From an uncultured Poribacteria bacterium (GTDB lineage Bacteria > Poribacteria > WGA-4E > WGA-3G), in the NCBI GenBank assembly GCA_951812525.1, contig OX638316.1:2660506-2724505 (forward strand): a stretch of 64,000 nucleotides of DNA, written 5' to 3'. The position numbers and the translations under genes are program-made. Below, piece after piece: positions 51,657-60,649 of this stretch; within the stretch, counting starts at the first letter, position 1; every line of letters begins with the position of its first letter. The notes under the pieces were generated by a model. It saw only the letters and a program-made list of their open reading frames with translations. It searched no databases and was not told the DNA's origin.

Positions 51657-53462
51657 TCATTCTTCAGTCGCAAGCATTGCTGTAAATGCTTCTTGTGGGA
51701 CATCAACGTTGCCAATCTGTTTGAGCCGTTTTTTACCCTCTTTCTGTCTTTCGAGCAATTTCCGTTTTCGTGTTACATCGCCGCCATAGCATTTCGCAGT
51801 AACGTTTTTTCGTAGGGGACGCACTGTTTCACGAGCGACAATTTTGTTGCCAATCGCTGCTTGAACTGGAACTTCAAACATCTGCCGTGGAATTAATTCT
51901 TTCAATTTACTAACTAACGCTTTTCCACGTGTCTCTGCTGTGTCTCGCGGTAAGATGGTAGAAAGAGCATCTACAGGTTTACCATTCAGCAGGATATCCA
52001 GTTTGACAAGTTTTTCGGTTTTGTATTCGCCGATGTCATATTCTAACGAACCGTATCCGCGTGTCAATGACTTAAGTTTCGGATAGAAGTCCATCAGCAT
52101 TTCACTGAGCGGGAGTTCATAGAGTAATTGCACACGCGTTGCGTCTAATTGGTTCATCCGTTTGTATATACCCCGACGCTTCTGACAAAGTTCCATCGCA
52201 TTTCCAATATACTCACGCGGCACGATGAGGTCAATATTCACGTATGGTTCTTCAATACGCTCGATATCATTAGGTTCTGGAAGGTGTGCTGGATTGTCAA
52301 CCGACACATACCCACCGCTTTTCAGATGAACACGGTACATGACACTGGGTGCAGTCCGAATAAGCGACAGACCGAATTCCCGTTCAAGGCGTTCATGAAT
52401 AATCTCCATGTGGAGCAAACCTAAAAAACCGCAACGGAATCCAAAACCGAGTGCGACAGAAGTTTCAGGCTCAAAATTGAACGAAGAATCGTTGAGTCGT
52501 AGTTTATCGAGTGCTTCACGCAGCGCATGGAATTGATTCGTGTCTGCCGGATAGAGACCGCTGAACACAAGCGGTTTCATCTCGCGATAACCCGGCAGCG
52601 GAGTCGCTGTCGGTTTCTTGTGATGTGTGATTGTATCGCCAATTTTTGCTTTGTCAATCTCCCGAATGCCCGCAATCAGGTATCCGACTGCCCCGGTGTC
52701 GAGTTCGGTTGTCGGTTGCATCTCTGGCGTAAAGATGCCTACCTCCTCAATTTCGTAAGACCACCTTGTCTCCATGAGTTGGATCTTCTCTCCCGGCTTC
52801 ACACTACCGTCAACAATTCGCGTATACATAATGACCCCGCGATAGTTATCGTAGACGGAATCAAGTACCAGTGCTTTTAGTGGGGCATCCGTCTCACCGA
52901 CGGGAGCAGGAATGCGGTTGACAATTGCATCGAGTATAGCAGGGATACCAATTCCCATCTTGGCACTAATGAGGAGGGCATCGTCAGCGGGAATACCAAT
53001 TACTTCTTCTATCTGACGTCTGGCTTCATCGGGTTGTGCCATTGGTAAATCGATTTTGTTGACAACTGGAATAATCTCAAGATCGTTATCAATTGCGAGG
53101 TAAGCGTTAGCAAGCGTCTGCGCTTCGACGCCTTGGGCAGCATCAACGATTAAAATTGCACCTTCACACGCAGCGAGACTACGCGATACCTCGTATGTAA
53201 AATCGACGTGGCCAGGTGTATCAATCAGATTAAGCTCGTAGTGATTTCCATCGGGGGCGGGGTAGTGGAGTTTGACGGCGGTCGCTTTAATCGTAATACC
53301 GCGCTCACGTTCCAGGTCCATCAAATCGAGCACCTGTTCGCGCATCTCACGTTCTGCGAGTGTGTTGGTGTGCTCAAGAAGCCGATCACTGAGTGTGCTT
53401 TTCCCGTGGTCAATGTGCCCTAAAATACAGAAGTTCCGTATGTTTTCAAGATTCGTTGGCAT
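51657..53462 (-). CDS. lepA: Elongation factor 4 (LepA)
   Basis: LepA is a ribosomal GTPase that acts in initiation or back-translocation. The 601-residue product has GHIDHGKST at the N-terminus, [14 protein letters not shown], and the LepA-specific C-terminal domain ([20 protein letters not shown]). The start ATG 53462 has no ribosome binding site. The upstream promoter places the transcript start about three bases before it, so the mRNA is probably leaderless. It heads the lepA-lepB-selB-selC-lipA unit. Confidence 0.96.
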   Translation of the reverse strand: MPTNLENIRNFCILGHIDHGKSTLSDRLLEHTNTLAEREMREQVLDLMDLERERGITIKATAVKLHYPAPDGNHYELNLIDTPGHVDFTYEVSRSLAACEGAILIVDAAQGVEAQTLANAYLAIDNDLEIIPVVNKIDLPMAQPDEARRQIEEVIGIPADDALLISAKMGIGIPAILDAIVNRIPAPVGETDAPLKALVLDSVYDNYRGVIMYTRIVDGSVKPGEKIQLMETRWSYEIEEVGIFTPEMQPTTELDTGAVGYLIAGIREIDKAKIGDTITHHKKPTATPLPGYREMKPLVFSGLYPADTNQFHALREALDKLRLNDSSFNFEPETSVALGFGFRCGFLGLLHMEIIHERLEREFGLSLIRTAPSVMYRVHLKSGGYVSVDNPAHLPEPNDIERIEEPYVNIDLIVPREYIGNAMELCQKRRGIYKRMNQLDATRVQLLYELPLSEMLMDFYPKLKSLTRGYGSLEYDIGEYKTEKLVKLDILLNGKPVDALSTILPRDTAETRGKALVSKLKELIPRQMFEVPVQAAIGNKIVARETVRPLRKNVTAKCYGGDVTRKRKLLERQKEGKKRLKQIGNVDVPQEAFTAMLATEE

Positions 53463-53471
53463 AATATAAAT

Positions 53472-53501
53472 ATTATATCACAGCTTTTGTCAGGTTGTCC
53501 A
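53472..53501 (-). promoter_or_regulatory. Strong promoter giving a leaderless lepA mRNA
   Basis: On the minus strand TGGACA (53501-53496), an 18-bp spacer and a perfect TATAAT (53477-53472) stand only nine bases from the lepA ATG at 53462. A start six or seven bases after the -10 box would leave a leader of about three bases. Confidence 0.7.
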
Positions 53502-53562
53502 TAGAATTCCCTTGTCTGTCGGCAACATTTTTTGTGCATCTTGCATTTTTCTTTTGGGGAAA

Positions 53563-53582
53563 GCGCGATCATCAGATCGCGC
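53563..53582. repeat. Palindrome between lepA and the DUF1080 gene
   Basis: GCGCGATC and GATCGCGC form a perfect 8-bp stem around ATCA. It lies 60 bases upstream of the lepA promoter and 40 bases beyond the end of the DUF1080 gene; no T-run. Confidence 0.55.
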
Positions 53583-53623
53583 CTGCACACAATCAAAGGA
53601 GCTACAAACCGCTATGAATGTTC

Positions 53624-54232
53624 CTATAGCGACTTGACTTTGATGTTTCTACACCAGATTTTCCCACCGTGATCTTGGATGCCAATGTGTCCACTTCGCG
53701 GGAAATCTTTGAGAGCAATGCCGAACTTATTCCGACTCCCATCAGGATTTTGGTGGGGTGTATCCCATTCGTCTAAGTCTGCTCGGACAATTTCCTCGCC
53801 GTTAAGTGCCACAGCGATAATACTGCTATCACACGTGATGATCATCTCATTCCACTCGCCAGCCGGTTTACAAGTGTTACGGGTCGGTCCCAAGGCATCA
53901 TAAAGGGCACCACAGTCGTGGGTATCGGTAGGTTCTTTACCGTGTGTATCCAAAATTTGGATTTCGAGCCCGCTCTGAACGGCGTCTTCGAGATCTGCCC
54001 ATCGGACGAAAATGCCGCTGTTGACTTTCGGCTCGGTTTTGTATTCAAGGGACAACGTGAAATTATCGTAATGTTGTTCGGTATAGAGATATTTTCCGCC
54101 CTGAACGGTGCAGAGAATACTACCGTCGTCAATAACCCACCCTTCGGCATTTCCAGTGGCTCCCCAACCGTTGAGTGTTTCACCATCAAAGAGGGATATC
54201 CACCCCTCAACTTTCTCTTTTTCTGTTAACAT
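53624..54232 (-). CDS. DUF1080 (3-keto-disaccharide hydrolase-type) protein
   Basis: This is a 202-residue jelly-roll protein of the DUF1080 family: WISLFDGETLNGWGATG near the start, YLYTEQHYDNFTLSLEYKTE, GIFVRW in the core and GHIGIQDHGGKIWCRNIKV at the end. Several members cleave 3-keto-glycosides made by Gfo/Idh enzymes. No signal peptide. ATG 54232 is preceded by GGGGAAAT; a longer reading upstream lacks support. It follows the phosphonoacetate-hydrolase-like gene on the same strand. Confidence 0.85.
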   Translation of the reverse strand: MLTEKEKVEGWISLFDGETLNGWGATGNAEGWVIDDGSILCTVQGGKYLYTEQHYDNFTLSLEYKTEPKVNSGIFVRWADLEDAVQSGLEIQILDTHGKEPTDTHDCGALYDALGPTRNTCKPAGEWNEMIITCDSSIIAVALNGEEIVRADLDEWDTPHQNPDGSRNKFGIALKDFPRSGHIGIQDHGGKIWCRNIKVKSL

Positions 54233-54289
54233 ATTTCCCCGCTTGTAGCTGCATAGGCACGGTGCTCTGACGTGCATCACATCAAGTGT

Positions 54290-55486
54290 CTAACGCAGAC
54301 TCTCTAAGAATAATCTTCCAACATCAAGATTATATTTAAAATCTGTTGCCGGCCAAGGGCTGTTATAGCCAATGATCGGCACATAACTTTCGTGACGTGA
54401 ACCGTGTGAACGCACGGTGGTTGGCTCTACTGTCACTTCCAACTCTCCAAAAGTGGTTGTTTTATCTGCTAGCACGAAGATGTCACCGATCCGCTCACGG
54501 TGGAGTCGAAATGTGCTTGCAGCATCTTTCGCAGAATATGCTTCTTCGACTCCGGGTGTGTTCAGAAGCGTCTGAATTGCTTTCGGCATATCAGCACTGT
54601 TTTCGAGGAACACGTATGCAGCACCACCCAAGTTGCCATGATGTGCAACGTACCGATCCTTGATAATCGGGATAGCACTTGCAGGGATACCGTGATCTAT
54701 CAGCAGGCGTCCCGGGTCCAGTGCAGTGGTTTTGGCTAACATCCCGTGATCTGCCGTGATATAAACCTCGCGTTCTGGGTCATCATCAATAATGTCCCCA
54801 ATGATCTTGTCCAATTCTGCGAGATGCTGCTGAGACAAGTCAGCATCCGGCGCGTATTTGTGTTGAACCCAGTCCGTTGTCGAGCAATAAATCAGTTCTG
54901 GATCGTGCCTACGTATGGTTTCTCGGACGGCGCGAAGTAACCACCAGTTAATTTCAACAGAATAAATTGGCTCGATGGGTCCAGCGATCTGAATGTATTC
55001 AGGTGGTGGGTCTTCAGCCGCAACGGCAATATCGGTGCCGGTTTCCAACATCCGTAGCAGCTTTTTCTTCGTTACAAACAAAGCAGTTTTATCGGCGAAT
55101 TTGGAGGCTTTTGCCACCTCAAAAAGCGTTGGGGCAAGCAAAAAACGGTTATCTTCAACAAATTCACCTATGCCAGTTATTCTATCTACGTGATAGTTCG
55201 TCGTGATGCCGTGCGTTTCAGGAAACGTTCCGGTTGCAATGCTCACATTATTGACGTTCGTGACGGACGGAATAACAGCGTTGGCGTGCTGATAGAAACC
55301 GGTTTCTGCCAATTTTCGGATATTCGGAGTGTCGCTTGCGGTGAGGTAGTCGTGGCTCCCCGCATCAATACAGAGGATAAATATCTTGCGTCTTTTCACG
55401 CTGCGTGTGTTGCTCCCATCGTCAGGGGTCCTGATACTTTGAAACCTGTCTATCTGTGAAGAGAATTGTAGCAGCAGTCCACTCAA
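54290..55486 (-). CDS. Alkaline-phosphatase-fold hydrolase, phosphonoacetate hydrolase-like
   Basis: This is a protein of up to 398 residues with the alkaline phosphatase fold. Nucleophile Thr76 lies in IPSVTNVNNVSIATG, the PhnA/nucleotide-pyrophosphatase motif. The metal ligands are Asp41 (CIDAG), the Asp in TTDWVQHKYAP, ADHGM and the late SHGSRHE. PhnA splits phosphonoacetate to acetate and phosphate, and the motif fits that enzyme best. Start is uncertain: TTG 55486 has no ribosome binding site, and GTG 55399 (VKRRKIF) agrees better with family starts. No other phosphonate genes are near. Confidence 0.8.
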   Translation of the reverse strand: MSGLLLQFSSQIDRFQSIRTPDDGSNTRSVKRRKIFILCIDAGSHDYLTASDTPNIRKLAETGFYQHANAVIPSVTNVNNVSIATGTFPETHGITTNYHVDRITGIGEFVEDNRFLLAPTLFEVAKASKFADKTALFVTKKKLLRMLETGTDIAVAAEDPPPEYIQIAGPIEPIYSVEINWWLLRAVRETIRRHDPELIYCSTTDWVQHKYAPDADLSQQHLAELDKIIGDIIDDDPEREVYITADHGMLAKTTALDPGRLLIDHGIPASAIPIIKDRYVAHHGNLGGAAYVFLENSADMPKAIQTLLNTPGVEEAYSAKDAASTFRLHRERIGDIFVLADKTTTFGELEVTVEPTTVRSHGSRHESYVPIIGYNSPWPATDFKYNLDVGRLFLESLR

Positions 55487-55522
55487 ATTGCAAGATTTTT
55501 TCTTTCAATTTGGGATTTTAGA

Positions 55523-55551
55523 TTGTTATTTCAACAGAGATTTGATATAAT
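55523..55551 (+). promoter_or_regulatory. Promoter for the HEAT/TPR gene
   Basis: TTGTTA (55523-55528), a 17-bp spacer and TATAAT (55546-55551) predict a start about 27 bases before the ATG at 55585. Confidence 0.65.
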
Positions 55552-55584
55552 TAACTTAAATCAGCAATATAGTGAGGTCTAACT

Positions 55585-56238
55585 ATGCATAGGAGCAACG
55601 GATTTTCCGAATTAGCCAAGCTGATGTTCAAGAATTCGGGCGACGAGGAAAGAATCAAGCGGCTTCTGAGTGCTGGCTATTCAGAGGCAGATTTGATAGC
55701 CTATCTTCATAGCAAAGACCCGCTGCTAAGACGCGCCGCCGGATTTGCGCTTCGATTAGTCGGTAGTCCGGAGGTGATTCCTGAACTCATAGAGGCACTC
55801 AAGAACAACGACCGCGGGACACGCTTTAATGCTGAATACGCCTTGTGGGAAATCTGGTCGCATTCCGGTGATGACACCGTTGATGTCATGCTCTCAGATG
55901 GAAAAAATTTACTCAAAAATGAGGCGTATCAACAAGCCGTTGAGCTTTTCACCACAGTCATTGAAACAGATCCAGGTTTCGCTGAAGGCTATAACCAACG
56001 CGCAATCGCCTATTTCATGCTTGAGGAATGGAGTAAAGCAATCCGTGATTGTAAGCAGACTGTCGCCCTTAACCCGCATCACTTCGGTGCGTTCGCTGGA
56101 ATGGGACACGTTTACGTCAGACTCGGTAAAATTGAAGAAGCGATTGATGCATATAAGCAGGCGTTAATTATTAACCCAAACCTTATCTCTATTGCTGAGG
56201 CAGTTTTACGACTCCACAGCCAGGCTGAAGACAAATAA
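55585..56238 (+). CDS. HEAT and TPR repeat protein
   Basis: This is a 217-residue all-helical adaptor. Residues 30-95 look like HEAT repeats (DPLLRRAAGFALRLVGSPEV, then DRGTRFNAEYALWEI). Residues 105-210 hold three TPR units (NEAYQQAVELFTTVIETDPG and similar). It has no signal peptide or catalytic motif, so it probably binds partners in the cytoplasm. It is the first gene of a plus-strand run with a membrane protein, glmM and yvcK. Function unknown. Confidence 0.85.
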   Translation: MHRSNGFSELAKLMFKNSGDEERIKRLLSAGYSEADLIAYLHSKDPLLRRAAGFALRLVGSPEVIPELIEALKNNDRGTRFNAEYALWEIWSHSGDDTVDVMLSDGKNLLKNEAYQQAVELFTTVIETDPGFAEGYNQRAIAYFMLEEWSKAIRDCKQTVALNPHHFGAFAGMGHVYVRLGKIEEAIDAYKQALIINPNLISIAEAVLRLHSQAEDK

Positions 56239-56247
56239 AATCAGTTT

Positions 56248-57042
56248 ATGAATACGGCTATATGTGATCGAAACCGCTTCCTAAAGACACTTTTTGTTTG
56301 TATTGCGACAGCAAGTTTTTTGCTCTGGGCAATCTATCAGCTATTACTGCAAGCGCAACTCGGTCTACCTGTGGAATGTTTCTTTATCGCACAGATATGC
56401 GTTGTACTTCTGGTCTCTCCCTATCTCGCTGCCTACGCTATTCATACCGGTTTCCTTACTACTCGTCCTGACTCGCCGTCTGCAAGTTCTGCTACGTCGC
56501 TATTGAGACTCAGCCCTATGTCTTCTGGATGGCATCTATTGCGGACGCTTCTAATAAGTCAGATACCCTTACTATGCTGGGTGTTTGTATCGACCGTTAT
56601 CGTTCTTTTTTTCACGAATACCCCGTTCACGAAGATATTTCAGATGTTCACTCTATTGGGGATTTATAGTGTGTCGGCGGCGGCTGTTGGAATGTGGGGT
56701 GCGAGGGGCTTCAAGGATGCACTTTTCGGAGTGGAATGTGCCTATCTCTTATGGTGTGTATTAATTGGTGGAGCATTTTTGCTGGTACCCGTGGATCGTT
56801 ACATGGGCAATATTCAACCTATCATTCCGCTGGTGCTTCACCTCAATCCGCTCACTGCTGTCTGCTATATCTTTAATATGGACCCTTTTCACACGCCTTT
56901 AATCTACGATTTGACACCGGTTCCGTCGTATTTGTACGCCTATACGCCGTGGTATATTGTCGGTTTCTGGCAGCTTCTCATCGGTATCTGCTGTTTTTTA
57001 GGGGCGTGGCGAATATCCGATGCTTATAGACGTGTTTTGTAA
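56248..57042 (+). CDS. Multi-pass membrane protein (ABC-2 permease-like)
   Basis: This is a 264-residue protein with about six hydrophobic segments, the first at CIATASFLLWAIYQLLL and the last at IVGFWQLLIGICCFLGAWRI. The middle, beginning SGWHLLRTLLISQIPLLCW, resembles ABC-2 type permeases, but no ATPase gene adjoins it. The gap to the upstream gene is nine bases and to glmM 26 bases. ATG 56248 has no clear ribosome binding site. Function not established. Confidence 0.75.
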   Translation: MNTAICDRNRFLKTLFVCIATASFLLWAIYQLLLQAQLGLPVECFFIAQICVVLLVSPYLAAYAIHTGFLTTRPDSPSASSATSLLRLSPMSSGWHLLRTLLISQIPLLCWVFVSTVIVLFFTNTPFTKIFQMFTLLGIYSVSAAAVGMWGARGFKDALFGVECAYLLWCVLIGGAFLLVPVDRYMGNIQPIIPLVLHLNPLTAVCYIFNMDPFHTPLIYDLTPVPSYLYAYTPWYIVGFWQLLIGICCFLGAWRISDAYRRVL

Positions 57043-57068
57043 ACGTCGCATCCCGCAGAGAGAGTTTT

Positions 57069-58469
57069 ATGGCTAAAGTAGAAAAACCGATTATTAGTGT
57101 TTCAGGTGTCCGTGGCGAGATTGGGGTTTCGCTTGATGTCAGAGTTATTACGCGGTTCGCTATGGCTTTTGGAACCTTTGTCGGTGGTAGAACAGTAGTT
57201 GTCGGGCGAGATTCCCGGACCTCCAGTCCAACAGTCCGGCACGCAGTACTCGCTGGGCTTTTTGCCACCGGATGCCATGTCATTGATGTAGGAATTTGTC
57301 CAACGCCGACGATACTTTTGATCGCAAAGGCACTCCAGGCACAGGGAAGCATTACCATCACAGCCAGTCACAACCCAGTCGCTTGGAACGGAATCGAATT
57401 TGCCGCTGCATCCGGAAATCTCTTGACACAGACGGAACGTGATGCGTTGATGCAGATTTATGAAACAGAAGATTTTGCACTTGCCCCATGGAACGAACAA
57501 GGAACACTTGAGGAATACGGAGCAGCAATAACGTATCATCTGGAACAGATTCTATGTTCTCCTTGGCTCGCGCCCGATGTAATCCGAAACGTTGGCTTAA
57601 AGGTTGTCCTTGATTGCGGGAACGGCGCAGGAAGTGTCGTGAGTCCATCCCTATTACGAAAGCTCGGTTGTCGGGTTGTAGAGCTTAATTGTGTCGCGGA
57701 TGGGCACTTTCGCCGTTCTGCCGAACCTACACCTGATGCGTTGGACGAACTGTGTGAAACGGTTCGCGCCTCTAAGGCGGATATTGGCTTTGCCCATGAT
57801 GGTGATGCTGACCGGCTTGTTGTTGTTACAGAGCGCGGTGTCCCGTTAAATGGTGAATGGACGCTCGCTTTTGTCGTTGACTTTATCCTCAGTAAGACGA
57901 AAGGTGATGTCGTCGCTACGGTATCAACGAGTCGGATGTTAGACGATATTGCTGCGAAACACGGTGTCGCGTTCCACCGTACAAAAGTTGGCGTCGGATG
58001 GGTCGTTGAGAAGATGCACATAACTAACGCAGCTGTCGGTGGGGAAGGCACTGGTGGCGTTATCTATCCTAATATCCACTATACGACAGACGGTATTACA
58101 TCTATTGCCGCAATTGTTCAGTACCTCGCCGAGTCTGGTAGCACAGTCACGCAGCTTGTGGAAAACATGCCGCAATATCAGATGTGTAGAAAGAAATTGG
58201 AAATTTCATCACAAGAACTCGCAGCACGTCTTGTTGATCTCACGTTGAAAGTTTATGATGAGGAAGGTGCTATAGGAAAGGAACCTCTGCTTGAGCTAAC
58301 GGACGGTGTTAAGCGCGTCTGGAGTGATCGATGGGTGAATATCCGTCCGTCGGGCACAGAACCGGTAATTCGGGTTTTCAGCGAGGCACCGACTTTTGCA
58401 GAGGCGGAGCAGTTGTGTGACGAAACGCTTGAAACCCTATCAGTGTTAATGAAACAGATTTCGTGTTAA
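57069..58469 (+). CDS. glmM: Phosphoglucosamine mutase / phosphohexomutase (GlmM type)
   Basis: This enzyme moves phosphate between C6 and C1, in the GlmM case on glucosamine for UDP-GlcNAc. The 466-residue product has SVSGVRGEIG at the start, the phosphoserine loop TASHNP (Ser100), the metal loop HDGDADR and the phosphate-binding RPSGTEPVIRVF near 425-437. By eye it is closest to GlmM/archaeal-type mutases, though phosphomannomutase activity is possible. The next gene encodes YvcK, called GlmR in Bacillus for its role in amino-sugar synthesis, which supports GlmM. Confidence 0.85.
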   Translation: MAKVEKPIISVSGVRGEIGVSLDVRVITRFAMAFGTFVGGRTVVVGRDSRTSSPTVRHAVLAGLFATGCHVIDVGICPTPTILLIAKALQAQGSITITASHNPVAWNGIEFAAASGNLLTQTERDALMQIYETEDFALAPWNEQGTLEEYGAAITYHLEQILCSPWLAPDVIRNVGLKVVLDCGNGAGSVVSPSLLRKLGCRVVELNCVADGHFRRSAEPTPDALDELCETVRASKADIGFAHDGDADRLVVVTERGVPLNGEWTLAFVVDFILSKTKGDVVATVSTSRMLDDIAAKHGVAFHRTKVGVGWVVEKMHITNAAVGGEGTGGVIYPNIHYTTDGITSIAAIVQYLAESGSTVTQLVENMPQYQMCRKKLEISSQELAARLVDLTLKVYDEEGAIGKEPLLELTDGVKRVWSDRWVNIRPSGTEPVIRVFSEAPTFAEAEQLCDETLETLSVLMKQISC

Positions 58470-58586
58470 CTCCGTTATCTATTGTATATGTTGTCAAGCC
58501 TTGCAAAGGCGAAATGGTTATATGTCGCGGAAACCCTAAAGTTCCCACCAGTTCCTATAAGGTCCGCGTTTTAGTATGGAGAAATT

Positions 58587-59831
58587 ATGGCTTTGAAACT
58601 TGCCTGCATCGGAGGAGGCAGTGGCTTATCCGCCTTGCTTAGTGGTATTAAACACTATGCCGATCTGGGAAAAGGTAAAGATAGTATTATTGATTTGGAT
58701 AGTTTGGCGGCAATCGTTACCGTCTCTGATGATGGCGGAAGTTCAGGGCGGCTCGTTGAAGAGTTTGATATGCTACCACCCGGTGATATTCGCAGACTTC
58801 TGTTTACCTTATCCGATGCTGATGAACTCGCAGGACTTTTTGAATATCGTTTTTCGAGCAATGGTGAACTTGGTGGGCATACCGTCGGAAATCTCTTGTT
58901 AACGGCATTGACAGAGAAATTTGAAGGTAACTTTCCCAAAGCAATTCAAGCCGCCTCAAGGTTACTCTCAGTTCGAGGGCAAATTATTCCCGTCACATTG
59001 GATTATACCGTTTTATGCGCAGAACTCGCAGACGGGGAGGTTGTCCGAGGGGAATCCACTATACCCATAAGGGAAAATCGTGAACCGATCAAGCGCGTCT
59101 TTTTTGAACAGCGCGAAAATGGCAAAACGCATCACGCTACTGATGAGCTTTATGAATGTCAAGCGCATGAAGGTGCTATAGAGGCACTCATTAATGCTGA
59201 CGTGATTATCATCGGTCCCGGTAGTCTTTACACCAGCATTATGCCAAACCTGGTTATTAAGGGTGTTGTCGAAACAATCCAACGTTCAGATGCTATTAAA
59301 ATCTATGTCTGTAACGTCATGACGCAGCCCGGTGAAACCGACGGTTATGCCGTTACCGATCATGTCAATGCTATCTGGGATCACGCGAAAATTCCATTGG
59401 ATTATGTCATAGTGAACAACCAACCCGCTCCAACGGAGATTATGCAAGAGTATGTCCGCAAAGAATTGGTTTCGCAGTTAACGCGAATTCGTTCACTTTC
59501 GGAAGAAGGACTTTCAATGCTCTATGAAGATACCGAACATCTTATGGACGTCATGAACCTTGCGAAGGACATCTCATCGTTATCCGTTGAAACGGTGCAG
59601 GTCGCAGACGCTTCAAAAGTACAGGTTTCCTATAATCGTGAACAGGAAAGTCTTGAAGAGGAAGGAATTTCTGTTATTGAAGCGGACCTCATTCGGGATA
59701 TGGTTGTCACTGAATTTGGGACTTGGTTGGGCGGCGTTCAAATGAATGTTATCCGCCACGATCCCGAAAAGTTGGTCCGCTCCTTGGTTAAAATCTTTGG
59801 GAATCACCCAAAACTCCAAGAATCGGTCTAA
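58587..59831 (+). CDS. yvcK: YvcK/GlmR family gluconeogenesis factor
   Basis: This is a 414-residue Rossmann-like protein of the YvcK/CofD group. Landmarks are CIGGGSGLSALL, TVSDDGGSSGRL, PPGDIRRLLF and LGGHTVGNLLL. In Bacillus it binds UDP-GlcNAc and stimulates GlmS; in other bacteria it affects cell shape. It is not a CofD transferase (the length and the SDDGGSS box fit YvcK). ATG 58587 follows TATGGAGAAATT. It lies 117 bases after glmM. Confidence 0.93.
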   Translation: MALKLACIGGGSGLSALLSGIKHYADLGKGKDSIIDLDSLAAIVTVSDDGGSSGRLVEEFDMLPPGDIRRLLFTLSDADELAGLFEYRFSSNGELGGHTVGNLLLTALTEKFEGNFPKAIQAASRLLSVRGQIIPVTLDYTVLCAELADGEVVRGESTIPIRENREPIKRVFFEQRENGKTHHATDELYECQAHEGAIEALINADVIIIGPGSLYTSIMPNLVIKGVVETIQRSDAIKIYVCNVMTQPGETDGYAVTDHVNAIWDHAKIPLDYVIVNNQPAPTEIMQEYVRKELVSQLTRIRSLSEEGLSMLYEDTEHLMDVMNLAKDISSLSVETVQVADASKVQVSYNREQESLEEEGISVIEADLIRDMVVTEFGTWLGGVQMNVIRHDPEKLVRSLVKIFGNHPKLQESV

Positions 59832-59851
59832 AAAGATTCGTGATCTTCGAG

Positions 59852-60043
59852 TTAGCGTTGTGATTGCTTAGAAGGGGCAGTCCCTTTGGCAGCAATCTGG
59901 TCGGCGAATGTATCACAAATCTGGGACAAATTGTCAATGAAAAATTCCCAGCGCAATTCATCTTGACGTGCTTTCGCTATCGCGAGGCACAAAGCCGTTT
60001 CATATAAAGATGGACGATTCTTACGGATGTCAGTGGATTTCAT
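59852..60043 (-). CDS. Small hypothetical protein (63 residues)
   Basis: The frame encodes 63 residues with mixed charge and a helical look (SLYETALCLAIAKARQDELR). There is no membrane segment or motif I recognise. ATG 60043 has AAAGGGG eight bases upstream, and TTGGCA (60104-60099) with TAGATA (60080-60075) may be its promoter. It faces yvcK with a gap of 20 bases. The ribosome binding site argues for a real gene; function unknown. Confidence 0.5.
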   Translation of the reverse strand: MKSTDIRKNRPSLYETALCLAIAKARQDELRWEFFIDNLSQICDTFADQIAAKGTAPSKQSQR

Positions 60044-60200
60044 AACTTTACCCCTTTCTAAGAAGTAGATAGATTATCTAAAAAAAATTAAATATAAATG
60101 CCAACTTAACGTTTAAACGAAGTTTGACGGAAAAAGGTTACATTTTTTCAACAACAAAACAATTTTAATTCCCGCAGTCATACCAGTAAATCATTTTTGG

Positions 60201-60229
60201 GGCCTTACTATAAGGTTCTTTTTTTATTT
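60201..60229 (+). terminator. Rho-independent terminator
   Basis: GGCCTTA and TAAGGTT pair around CTA (five standard pairs and two G-T), followed by C and seven T. It would end the yvcK transcript after running antisense to the small gene at 59852, or end an unknown short RNA. Confidence 0.55.
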
Positions 60230-60516
60230 AATGATGCAAGAACCGTGCCATACTCACAAATGACTCTACAATGCGTAATTGGTAAGAAAAACTGTTAGAT
60301 AGTAGGCATGTCTGCCTGTTTTTTACGCGATCTCGGTCTGTTTTTCGCACGCTGTTCCGAACGTGAGTTTATGTAAAAACGTAAGTTTGGTACCGAACGA
60401 AATTCTTTCTATCTTATTAGATACAACTTAAGGGCAAAAAGGTTGCAATAATTTTCAGAAAAGTAAAAAACTTCCTTTATCTGACAGCTATTCCACTGAT
60501 AACTCTTGTGGAAATT

Positions 60517-60545
60517 TTGACTTTATCCCGTTTTAAGGGTATAAT
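60517..60545 (+). promoter_or_regulatory. Promoter for glnS-gltX
   Basis: TTGACT (60517-60522), a 17-bp spacer and a perfect TATAAT (60540-60545) predict a start near 60552, leaving a leader of about 98 bases. Confidence 0.75.
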
Positions 60546-60649
60546 TATAGAAAGATATTCCAGCCTTTATTAACACACTGCTTCACAAGAGCGGTAGTCT
60601 CTGCGATACGTCCAAATGGACTATGTTGTATGGTGATATGGTGTAAAAT

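Larger units (their letters stand above)
60044..60649. other. Long AT-rich intergenic region before glnS
   Basis: In 606 bases I see no protein gene. The region holds a possible promoter for the small minus-strand gene (60075-60104), a plus-strand terminator (60201-60229), a second weaker hairpin AGGCA-TGTC-TGCCT followed by GTTTTTT (60304-60324), the glnS promoter (60517-60545) and a leader of about 98 bases without a T-box or a recognised riboswitch. The stretch between the two terminators could encode a small RNA. Confidence 0.5.

Noticed and set aside
57536-58051. A 171-codon minus-strand frame inside glmM
   Set aside because: It is a shadow of the mutase gene; composition is Ser/Thr-rich as expected for a reverse frame.
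60552-60649. A T-box or glutamine riboswitch in the glnS leader
   Set aside because: No T-box sequence, specifier loop or terminator pair is visible in the 98 bases.
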